This document shows positions 1-5,378 of a stretch of 5,378 bases of DNA, piece by piece (position 1 is the first letter of the stretch; each line of letters opens with the position of its first letter). The position numbers and the translations under genes are program-made. Origin of the DNA: an uncultured Ruminococcus sp. (GTDB taxonomy: Bacteria > Bacillota > Clostridia > Oscillospirales > Acutalibacteraceae); NCBI GenBank assembly GCA_902773265.1, contig CACYDZ010000207.1, positions 1 through 5,378 of the forward strand. The letters run 5' to 3'. The notes beneath the pieces are model-generated. The model did not search any database and was not told the origin of the DNA. It saw only the letters and a program-made list of their open reading frames with translations.

Positions 1-43
1 GAATCATGGAATCAAGTCTCTTCTGTCCTTTTCATTTTTATGT
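1..43. other. Short stretch after the ATPase stop; no terminator, operon may continue
   Basis: On the minus strand this follows the TAA at 44-46. It contains no GC-rich hairpin with a T-run. An ATG at 5-7 preceded by AGAAGAG (18-24) could start a further gene beyond the left edge, but only the ATG and one further codon (ATT) are visible. An earlier ATG at 33-35 runs into a stop after six further codons. Nothing else is seen. Confidence 0.35.
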
Positions 44-1873
44 TTAATTTCTATGAATGATTGAATACCTGAATTGTTCTTCGTCACCAGATAGACTGTC
101 TTCAATAATGACAGTGTCTCCCATATTCCAGTTTTCCTTCACAAGCACTTTGGCAAGCGGGTTAACAAGACATGTTTCAACCATATTGCTTATACCACGG
201 CCACCATTTGACAGATCACTTCTTGCTTTACTCAGAAGATATTCTTTGAAAGGTGGTTTGATTTCAAGTTGTATATTCTTTTCGTGTTCGAGATTCTTCA
301 CAATCGCATTGAGTTTCAGATTAAGAATCTCTTCAACTGCTTTTTCTCTTATAAAGTCAAAAACAACAAAGTTGTCGCCAATACGATTTAATAATTCCGG
401 GCGTTGTATCGTGTATTTAAAATAGTCTTTGATGGCTATTAAAAGTTCTTTCTGGATGGTATCATAATCCATCTCAGGTGTTATAGTCTGATACCGTTTT
501 CCTGTTTCAGTATCCTGTCCGACTACGCCTAAATTGCTGGTAAATATAATAAGTGCCTCTGAAAAATACATCGTTTCACCGGCAGAATCTGTGATTCGTC
601 CATCTTCCAATATCTGTAGAAACTTATCCAGTATAGATGGATGTGCTTTATCAATTTCATCAAAAAGCAAAACACAGAACGGTTTTGATTTGATTGCATT
701 TGTCAGCTGTCCGCCATCACTGTAACCGATATATCCCGGAGGAGCACCAAGAAGTTTTTGATCAGAGTGCGGTTGTTGATACTCGCTCATATCAAAGCGG
801 GTCACAAAACTGTCATCACCGAAAATGAATTCAGCAATTGTCTTTGCCAGCTCTGTTTTACCGGTGCCGGTAGGTCCTGCGAAGAAGAGTACACCTTTGG
901 GACGACTACTGGAGCCACCTTGAATCCCCGACATTCCCAGGCAAGCACGGCTGATAACACTTGCTGCTTTTTTCACAGCAGCATCCTGACCTTTGACACG
1001 CCGTGAGAGATAGTGTTCAGCATTCTTGACCTTTTCCATATCAAGTTTATCCCACTGGCTTTCTGTTTCACCGTAACGGAACATTTTCACGGCTTCCCGT
1101 ATCTGAAAAACGGAATACTTCTTCTGTTGGCATAAGGAGAAAATGCCAAATAGTTCTACCAATGTCATTCCATCAGTTAATGCAACAAACTCTTCCTCTG
1201 CTTTTTTTCTCTCCTCCGGACTCAGATCATTTGTTCCTTGAAGCGTATCGATCCTCGCATCTATGACCGCTGTTCTCACTTCCTTTTCAGGACGGGAAAT
1301 CGTTAAAGTACGCACATATGGATTATTCAGATAAAACCACGTCGGGATATCGTTGACTTTCTCGACGACCAAAAACAAAAGATTTGTAAGCGGTCGTTTA
1401 TCATGCATGCTCAATGCCTGTGTCGGCATCTTTGAGGCCAGCATAAGTCTTGTATAGTATTCCAATTCTTCGTCTGAAAGATTATCCGGTGATGTGGCAA
1501 TTGTATTGGCCAAATCAACCACAACCGCAGTAGGCCGCACTGTATTTGCCATCGTTTTTCTGATCAGTTCCATTGCTGTGCTTATCGACTTAGATGACTT
1601 CTCATCCGATGATACTCCTCTGAAAAAAGTTGAAACCATGTCACTGGCATATGGATTAAAAAACCCATCGATCCTATTATAGAAAACAATCGGATCGTAT
1701 CCTTCTTCTGTCAGATACCGTTGGAGATACAGCGAAAGGACAACAGGTTCACACGTACCATCATCTTCATATATCCAAGGCTGCAGATCATGAACGTTTC
1801 CTTCAACTATAAAAGTCGTATTAATGTCCTGATAGACAGCAAGATCTTTTTGCCATTTCTCTGCTTGTTTCAT
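44..1873 (-). CDS. ClpB-class AAA+ ATPase (unfoldase/remodelling) with P-loop-less N-terminal half
   Basis: A 609-residue cytoplasmic ATPase. The C-terminal half (about 283-609) is a complete Clp/Hsp100 D2-type module: Walker A GPTGTGKT (333-340), pore loop GAPPGYIGY (376-384) with substrate-gripping Y381, Walker B VLLFDE (401-406), sensor 1 TSN (445-447), arginine finger in LLNRIGD (R497), sensor 2 GGRG (R559), and a ClpB-type C-terminal small domain. The family threads proteins through a hexameric pore using ATP. The N-terminal half (1-275) has no P-loop, but its order of strands (TTFIVEG, 19-25; AVVVDLA, 116-122; NLLFLVVEKVNDIP, 164-177; SRPEKEVR, 193-200) resembles a decayed AAA domain. 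There is no Clp N-repeat domain, no ClpB middle coiled coil, and no IGF/IGL loop after sensor 1, so coupling to ClpP looks unlikely. The start has GAGGG nine bases upstream and overlaps the FHA stop. A role downstream of phospho-signalling is inferred from the operon. Confidence 0.93.
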   Translation of the reverse strand: MKQAEKWQKDLAVYQDINTTFIVEGNVHDLQPWIYEDDGTCEPVVLSLYLQRYLTEEGYDPIVFYNRIDGFFNPYASDMVSTFFRGVSSDEKSSKSISTAMELIRKTMANTVRPTAVVVDLANTIATSPDNLSDEELEYYTRLMLASKMPTQALSMHDKRPLTNLLFLVVEKVNDIPTWFYLNNPYVRTLTISRPEKEVRTAVIDARIDTLQGTNDLSPEERKKAEEEFVALTDGMTLVELFGIFSLCQQKKYSVFQIREAVKMFRYGETESQWDKLDMEKVKNAEHYLSRRVKGQDAAVKKAASVISRACLGMSGIQGGSSSRPKGVLFFAGPTGTGKTELAKTIAEFIFGDDSFVTRFDMSEYQQPHSDQKLLGAPPGYIGYSDGGQLTNAIKSKPFCVLLFDEIDKAHPSILDKFLQILEDGRITDSAGETMYFSEALIIFTSNLGVVGQDTETGKRYQTITPEMDYDTIQKELLIAIKDYFKYTIQRPELLNRIGDNFVVFDFIREKAVEEILNLKLNAIVKNLEHEKNIQLEIKPPFKEYLLSKARSDLSNGGRGISNMVETCLVNPLAKVLVKENWNMGDTVIIEDSLSGDEEQFRYSIIHRN

Positions 1874-2394
1874 CAGTCATTTCCCTCTTTTGCCATGAGA
1901 ACTGTTTCGAGATCACATAAAGTGATTTTTGAACCATCAACAACTCTGACGGGTGTATTCTTTACAATTCTCTGCCCGTCCACCAGCGTTCCATAGGTGC
2001 TGATATCCTCTACAAGAACCCCTATATTCCGCCTCGGTGTAACACGCAGATGCTGTCTGCTTACTGACGGGAATTCCGCAAGTTCCTCTGCCCCTGTCTC
2101 AGTCCGCCCTATAATACAGCCTTCGTCCGGAATCGGAATCATACTACCATTGATCAGTTTCAAATAATATTGTTTCTTAACACTTGATGTTTCACCAAAA
2201 ACAGGTTTTTTATCTTTTTCTTCTTCCGTTGTTCCGGATGTATTCTTGAGCAGTTCTTCAACTCGCGGATCATCCTCCACATAGGTCATAAAATCTACCA
2301 GTCGACGTCCGCAAGAAGGACATTTTTCGGGATAACTCAACGGTCGTTCAAATACAATCTTTTCTCCGCAGGTACAAACTTTGCAAAATGCCAT
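1873..2394 (-). CDS. Zinc-ribbon plus FHA domain protein (phospho-threonine reader)
   Basis: A 173-residue soluble protein with two domains. The N-terminus is a small zinc ribbon: C4, C7, C9 and the knuckle CPSCG with C25 and C28. A flexible acidic linker (about 50-75) follows and contains SGTTEEE and GETSS, both with threonines in likely accessible positions. The FHA domain covers about 76-168. It shows IIGR (R97), SVSRQH (S112, H115), EDIS (129-132), YGT (134-136) followed by VDG, and a final beta strand. In FHA domains the Arg and Ser of these motifs contact the phosphate of phospho-threonine. The Asn normally preceding the GT is Tyr here, so affinity or specificity may differ. Being two genes from a Ser/Thr kinase makes it the natural reader of that kinase's product. 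The start is supported by GGAGG eight bases upstream. The stop codon shares one base with the ATPase start (TGATG), implying coupled translation and a possible direct partnership with the ATPase. Confidence 0.93.
   Translation of the reverse strand: MAFCKVCTCGEKIVFERPLSYPEKCPSCGRRLVDFMTYVEDDPRVEELLKNTSGTTEEEKDKKPVFGETSSVKKQYYLKLINGSMIPIPDEGCIIGRTETGAEELAEFPSVSRQHLRVTPRRNIGVLVEDISTYGTLVDGQRIVKNTPVRVVDGSKITLCDLETVLMAKEGND
1883..1887 (-). promoter_or_regulatory. Ribosome binding site of the AAA+ ATPase gene
   Basis: GAGGG nine bases before the ATG at 1871-1873, inside the FHA reading frame. The FHA stop and ATPase start share one base (TGATG), so coupling is likely as well. Confidence 0.7.
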
Positions 2395-2397
2395 ATA

Positions 2398-3468
2398 CTA
2401 ATCCTCCGAACTTAAAACTTTTTGTTTCTGTGAAGATGCCTTTCTTCCCTTTTTTCTGGCTTTTCTTTCACTGATGTCAGACTGGGCAAACATTTCATTG
2501 ATATGCGCCGGTTCCATATATATTCTGTTTAATATTACGCCTTTTTCAGCAGCTCTCTCTTCTATCGTTGCGTATAAGGAGCAGATGCTGTTTGCGCTGT
2601 TTTCTATCTGACGCTGCTTTTCCAGAGAGCCATTTCTTGATTCTCCGATCGGTTCAAACATAATTCCTCCGCCATCATTTCCAACAAAAACATCACAAAG
2701 TGCATGTCCGTCGACAGAGTATATCTGTCCTATCGTATGATCCAGCACAGCGTCATCTTTAGCATGGCATCCCAAGTCTTCCATTATCTCTTCAATAACA
2801 GACATTACATATTCATCCTGCCTGCGTTTTTCCAAAACAGCAGTCATTCTTTCGATTTCTTTTTCTACTCGAAATGGAAGGTTTTCTGTAGGATTCACTT
2901 CAAGCATTCTGCATAATGCACAATACTCATAATAGGATGATTCTATTCTCTTTTTTTCTGTTTCTGTTATTCGTGCCGAACCATTCAGATAACTTGAAAC
3001 ACGCATTTTTACAGACCTGATCTTATCTTCAATATCTGTTGCAGACTGAACTGTTCTGGCTATTTCAGCATGCAGTCGTAACCGGTCATTTTCGTCCTTT
3101 TCAGTTATAATTGGCCGCTCATCTGCTTTCCTGATCCAGGAATCAAGTTCCATCTCAAGTTTTGTAGGCTTTTTCATAGTTGAGGTTAATAAACCCGAAA
3201 AATCAAGACTGTCACGTTGGGCACTTCTTTTCATGTTTTCTGTCTGCAGCATCTCAGCCAAGACAATTCCATTCCCACTATACCCACCGACAGCATTGTC
3301 TTCTGCAAATACAGTCGTTTCAATATTAGAGCCTGCAGTCATATGGACACTGTTTGTATGCTCTGTTTGTAATTGTTCTTTCAATTTTTGAATACTGTCA
3401 GACAATTCCTGTTTTAAGCGTGCTTTTCTCATCGCTTCCAATTGGGCTCTGGTATAATAGCTGCTCAT
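2398..3468 (-). CDS. Charged coiled-coil-rich protein of unknown function with conserved-looking C-terminal domain
   Basis: I do not recognise a named family for this 356-residue protein. Residues 1-36 are a charged helix (TRAQLEAMRKARLKQEL onward) likely to form a coiled coil. Residues about 37-100 look flexible and contain IETTVF (49-54), a possible phospho-acceptor site. Residues about 101-217 are long charged helices. Residues about 218-330 look like an alpha/beta domain: a helix ending in MEDLG (230-233 region), strands around IYSVDGHALCDVFV and GGGIMFEPIG, then helices ending in EKGVILNRIYMEP. From memory this resembles a C-terminal domain seen in other bacterial coiled-coil proteins, but I cannot name it. 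The tail (about 334-350) is strongly basic (KARKKGRK, KQK), which could contact nucleic acid or an acidic partner. No signal peptide or membrane segment is seen. The gene starts 2 bases after the kinase stop and ends 3 bases before the FHA gene. A scaffold, substrate or effector role is inferred from position only. Confidence 0.85.
   Translation of the reverse strand: MSSYYTRAQLEAMRKARLKQELSDSIQKLKEQLQTEHTNSVHMTAGSNIETTVFAEDNAVGGYSGNGIVLAEMLQTENMKRSAQRDSLDFSGLLTSTMKKPTKLEMELDSWIRKADERPIITEKDENDRLRLHAEIARTVQSATDIEDKIRSVKMRVSSYLNGSARITETEKKRIESSYYEYCALCRMLEVNPTENLPFRVEKEIERMTAVLEKRRQDEYVMSVIEEIMEDLGCHAKDDAVLDHTIGQIYSVDGHALCDVFVGNDGGGIMFEPIGESRNGSLEKQRQIENSANSICSLYATIEERAAEKGVILNRIYMEPAHINEMFAQSDISERKARKKGRKASSQKQKVLSSED
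2403..2407 (-). promoter_or_regulatory. Ribosome binding site of the FHA gene
   Basis: A consensus GGAGG with eight-base spacing to the ATG at 2392-2394. It overlaps the final codons of the coiled-coil gene and is the strongest site in the window. Confidence 0.8.
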
Positions 3469-3470
3469 TT

Positions 3471-5057
3471 TTATCCAAATGTCTCCTTCATTCTTTTCAT
3501 CTCTTTCTCAAAACCTAATCTGTTGAGCCAAGCTATAAAGTGATCGTCTTGGAGCAATCCATCAATTTCTTCGACAGAACACTTACAGAGAATAGGAATC
3601 AAGTCATCAAGTGATTCTATAGACTCACCAAATACATCGATAGACTTTTTACCCTGCAACGCAAAACAAATTGTGGATATTGATGACATATCATTGCTGC
3701 CATTCCGACGGATAAGCTGCTCCAGTTTATCAACCTGTGCCTGTTCATAATCGTTATATCTTAAATAGAATACTAGCATTCCCGTTGAGAGAAACTTTTT
3801 GGCAATTTCATCTTTGCCGGTTGACAACTGACCCACAAAATCAGCAAGGGTTCCATAGTCTTTGCCGCAGTAAAATATCTGCTGTGGATCATCTTCAATA
3901 TACATAAGCAGTTTGAATACAGCTGTATCTGTATCCTGATATAGTGCAAGTTCTCTTACTTTATCTGTCAGAGATTTGTCAAACTGGCGTACAAACTCTA
4001 CCAATTCACGTCTTTTAACTATCCGCGTCGCCTGCGACCAGTGATTTTTTATTGCCTGTTCCAACTGATGGAGAGTTGATACTGTTATGGTTTGCCCGTC
4101 AAATCTTCCAAATATAAGTGGTTTTTTCTGATTCTCTTTTTTTGCTCTGGAATATATGCTCCTGTTAGTCGGACGCATGTATTCACCTTCACACCAGCGT
4201 TTTACCTGCTGGTATCCCCAACGCTGATCTTCATCTTCATTTAAAAGGCCCTTAATCAATACACCCAACCGTCCGGTTATTTGGCTGGGAAGTTCCAACC
4301 CGGCTTCCCATGCTTTTGATATTTCCTCAACCGACATTCCTTCAAAAATTGAATGACCCAGAACAGCTTTGCAAAGAACCAGCCCAAAAGAGCCGTAATC
4401 ATAAGCCGGAGACATTGCCGCGCTCCATAACAGAGCTCTGACACGTGGGGCATATTCAGGAGTTCCCCTGACTGCATCTACAAGTTTTCCGTTTGAATTC
4501 GTATATCCACTGATTCCACAGTCACCGATTACCACCCTTTCACCATTGTCCGCATAAAACAGATTACTGGGCTTTATATCACAATGTACAATTCCGTTCC
4601 TATGAAGTTCGTGAAGCCCTTCATTAATTGATGGGACTATCACATTTTGAATATGTGCACTTGAAAGTGCACCAGCTTCTTCAAGTGTTCCTTCTGAATA
4701 GTAGTCATATATTTCATAATAGTTTCCAGCATAATCACCACATTCAATAACGTGTGCAATGTTAGGATGTCGCACACTCGTTAAAAAACTCTGCATCTGA
4801 TTTGATGGATGCCACCCGTTGTGATATATCTTGATCACATAAGATTTTCCCCATTTTTTAGCCAGATAGACATTTGACTGCTTTCCCTGTTTATCCATCA
4901 GATGATTGATAACATAACTATCAGCAACCGATTCTCCGGCTGACAATACTATGCTTTGTCCATCTTGATGTGCACTTCCAGGAGGAATCGTTTCCGCAGC
5001 GTTTATTATTCTGCCAACAGTCAATTTCGGCGGTTGTGTCTCAGCAGCGTTAATCAT
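3471..5057 (-). CDS. Ser/Thr protein kinase with duplicated N-terminal ETxPP peptide and helical repeat tail
   Basis: A cytoplasmic 528-residue protein with no signal peptide or membrane segment. Residues 1-47 are an apparently disordered leader holding INAAETQPP (2-10) and INAAETIPP (18-26). The kinase domain spans about 48-292. It has a worn glycine loop (GKQSNVYLA, 58-66), the ATP-anchoring lysine K76 in YVIKIY, HPNI at 97-100, the catalytic loop HCDIKPSN (D160, K162, N165), the magnesium motif DCG (D179), the activation segment end GTPEYAPR (198-205), and the F-helix D220. The catalytic Lys, Asp, Asn and Asp are all kept, so activity is plausible. However, HRD is HCD, DFG is DCG, APE is APR, and the usual helix-C glutamate appears to be M88. 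Residues about 313-490 contain three spaced copies of a G-x-x-hydrophobic-...-[ST]L pattern in a helical region. The start is supported by AAGGAG ten bases upstream and overlaps the preceding stop. The likely role is phosphorylating threonines read by the downstream FHA protein; that link is inferred from context. Confidence 0.92.
   Translation of the reverse strand: MINAAETQPPKLTVGRIINAAETIPPGSAHQDGQSIVLSAGESVADSYVINHLMDKQGKQSNVYLAKKWGKSYVIKIYHNGWHPSNQMQSFLTSVRHPNIAHVIECGDYAGNYYEIYDYYSEGTLEEAGALSSAHIQNVIVPSINEGLHELHRNGIVHCDIKPSNLFYADNGERVVIGDCGISGYTNSNGKLVDAVRGTPEYAPRVRALLWSAAMSPAYDYGSFGLVLCKAVLGHSIFEGMSVEEISKAWEAGLELPSQITGRLGVLIKGLLNEDEDQRWGYQQVKRWCEGEYMRPTNRSIYSRAKKENQKKPLIFGRFDGQTITVSTLHQLEQAIKNHWSQATRIVKRRELVEFVRQFDKSLTDKVRELALYQDTDTAVFKLLMYIEDDPQQIFYCGKDYGTLADFVGQLSTGKDEIAKKFLSTGMLVFYLRYNDYEQAQVDKLEQLIRRNGSNDMSSISTICFALQGKKSIDVFGESIESLDDLIPILCKCSVEEIDGLLQDDHFIAWLNRLGFEKEMKRMKETFG
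3483..3488 (-). promoter_or_regulatory. Probable ribosome binding site of the coiled-coil gene (long spacing)
   Basis: AAGGAG-type sequence within the last codons of the kinase gene, 14 bases before the ATG at 3466-3468. The spacing is longer than usual, which fits reinitiation by ribosomes finishing the kinase. No other in-frame start nearby has a better site. Confidence 0.5.
3588..4121 (-). repeat. Three-copy helical repeat region in kinase C-terminus
   Basis: Encodes kinase residues about 313-490. Three segments share a Gly, then a hydrophobic residue three positions on, then [ST]L and two further hydrophobic positions: GQTITVSTLHQLEQAI (321-336), GKDYGTLADFVGQL (398-411) and GESIESLDDLIPIL (477-490). 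They are spaced by about 78 residues of predicted helix. This suggests a tandem domain following the kinase, of a type I have seen attached to other bacterial kinases but cannot name. The function is probably protein binding; that is inference. Confidence 0.55.
4980..5054 (-). repeat. Duplicated INAAETxPP peptide repeat at kinase N-terminus
   Basis: Codons for INAAETQPP (5028-5054) and INAAETIPP (4980-5006) lie 16 codons apart. Eight of nine residues match. Six of those eight identical residues use different synonymous codons (ATT/ATA, GCT/GCG, GAG/GAA, ACA/ACG, CCG/CCT twice). The similarity is therefore kept at protein level and is not a recent DNA duplication. The central Thr (T7, T23) in an apparently unstructured leader is a good candidate phospho-site for the FHA protein of the same operon. 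Confidence 0.85.
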
Positions 5058-5378
5058 TTCGATGCTTCTCCTTGAGGAATTCCTATTGTTAAAACCTTAT
5101 TACCATACAGAATGGTCTGCAGTGTTCTTTCTGAAGTCTCAATGCCTTCATATTTATCGTGATGTTTAAAAATCCAGCATCTTTGATTTGTAGATCCTCT
5201 TAAACCAATATTGTTGTTCAATTCCTTAATATATGGCCCATCGACCAAAGCAGCACATATAGCAAGGACGGAATCAATGCTTTCCAGTTGTAGTGCCTTT
5301 AGTTCTTCAATTGTGTAACCTGTAAAAATGAGTATATCATCACAGATTTCTGCAAGTGATTTCACCATTGCGTTTAAC
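5054..5378 (-). CDS. NrdG-like radical-SAM / 4Fe-4S single-cluster protein, C-terminal part (5' end outside window)
   Basis: Partial gene: the reading frame stays open to the right edge, with three further in-frame codons (TTA AAC GCA) before the first visible ATG at 5366-5368. That ATG has no ribosome binding site, so it is probably internal. The visible part carries the C-terminal signature of anaerobic ribonucleotide reductase activase (NrdG) relatives: DILIFTGYTIEEL, then a hydrophobic stretch ending in LVDGPYI, then LRGSTNQR. In that family the N-terminal half holds the CxxxCxxC motif that binds the 4Fe-4S cluster and S-adenosylmethionine; that half is not in the window. After the STNQR motif about 37 residues follow, ending in GIPQGEASK, a longer tail than I would expect of housekeeping NrdG. 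No nrdD reductase gene lies next to it. The stop overlaps the kinase start (ATGA). A role other than reductase activation is therefore likely, but its substrate is unknown. Family placement is fairly secure, function is not. Confidence 0.8.
   Translation of the reverse strand, partial: LNAMVKSLAEICDDILIFTGYTIEELKALQLESIDSVLAICAALVDGPYIKELNNNIGLRGSTNQRCWIFKHHDKYEGIETSERTLQTILYGNKVLTIGIPQGEASK
5068..5073 (-). promoter_or_regulatory. Ribosome binding site of the kinase gene
   Basis: AAGGAG on the minus strand, ten bases before the ATG at 5055-5057 and inside the end of the preceding gene. It fixes the kinase start so that both INAAETxPP copies are included. Confidence 0.75.

Noticed and set aside
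12..35. Tiny peptide gene after the ATPase (ATG at 33-35)
   Set aside because: It ends after seven codons and has no convincing ribosome binding site.
44..1025. ClpA/ClpC/ClpX-type, ClpP-linked protease chaperone
   Set aside because: The IGF/IGL-type loop that contacts ClpP is not seen after sensor 1, which reads TSNLGVVGQDTETG and then continues as in ClpB-like proteins.
57..2916. Plus-strand open frames of 62 to 122 codons
   Set aside because: All are antisense to clearly coding minus-strand genes, have no recognisable domain, and vanish as shadows of codon bias.
4277..4477. 66-codon minus-strand reading frame inside the kinase gene
   Set aside because: It lies in another frame across the conserved kinase motifs, has no family features, and is explained as a shadow.
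44..5057. Type VI secretion regulatory cluster (PpkA kinase, Fha, ClpV)
   Set aside because: The trio is similar in kind, but the ATPase has no Clp N-domain and no intact first AAA ring as ClpV does, and no tss or hcp/vgrG gene is in the window. The gene style suggests a Gram-positive anaerobe.
5366..5368. ATG as the true start of the NrdG-like gene
   Set aside because: No ribosome binding site upstream, the frame stays open to the edge, and the visible part corresponds only to the C-terminal half of the family, without the cysteine motif.

Overview
The window is one side of a tightly packed operon. All five genes lie on the minus strand, so transcription runs from right to left. The A+T-rich coding sequence, the strong GGAGG-type ribosome binding sites, and a protein of the oxygen-sensitive NrdG radical-SAM type suggest an anaerobic Gram-positive bacterium of the Clostridia kind. 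That assignment is inference, because no taxonomic marker gene is present.

In transcription order the genes are: (1) the C-terminal part of an NrdG-like radical-SAM / 4Fe-4S single-cluster protein, whose N-terminus lies beyond the right edge (5054-5378); (2) a 528-residue Ser/Thr protein kinase with a duplicated INAAETxPP peptide at its extreme N-terminus and a helical repeat tail (3471-5057); (3) a 356-residue charged, coiled-coil-rich protein of unknown function (2398-3468); (4) a 173-residue protein with an N-terminal zinc ribbon and a C-terminal FHA (phospho-threonine-binding) domain (1873-2394); (5) a 609-residue ClpB-class AAA+ ATPase with a P-loop-less N-terminal half (44-1873). Gene junctions are an ATGA overlap, a 2-base gap, a 3-base gap and a TGATG overlap, so the five products are almost certainly co-expressed and at least partly translationally coupled. 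No promoter, terminator, RNA gene, mobile element or CRISPR array is visible. No stretch over 300 bases lacks a gene. The 43 bases at the left edge carry no terminator, so the operon probably continues there.

The gene set reads as a phospho-signalling module coupled to protein remodelling. The kinase probably phosphorylates threonines in itself or its partners, the FHA protein reads the phospho-threonine, and the Clp-type ATPase supplies mechanical work. The coiled-coil protein may be a scaffold or a client. An upstream radical-SAM protein adds a possible redox or radical-chemistry input. The kinase + FHA + Clp ATPase trio is formally similar to the PpkA-Fha-ClpV control set of type VI secretion, but nothing else here is a secretion component. 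The most striking points are the duplicated threonine peptide in the kinase, which is conserved in amino acids but not in codons, the unusual kinase active-site motifs, and the joining of a radical-SAM protein to this signalling set. The biological role is not established from the sequence.
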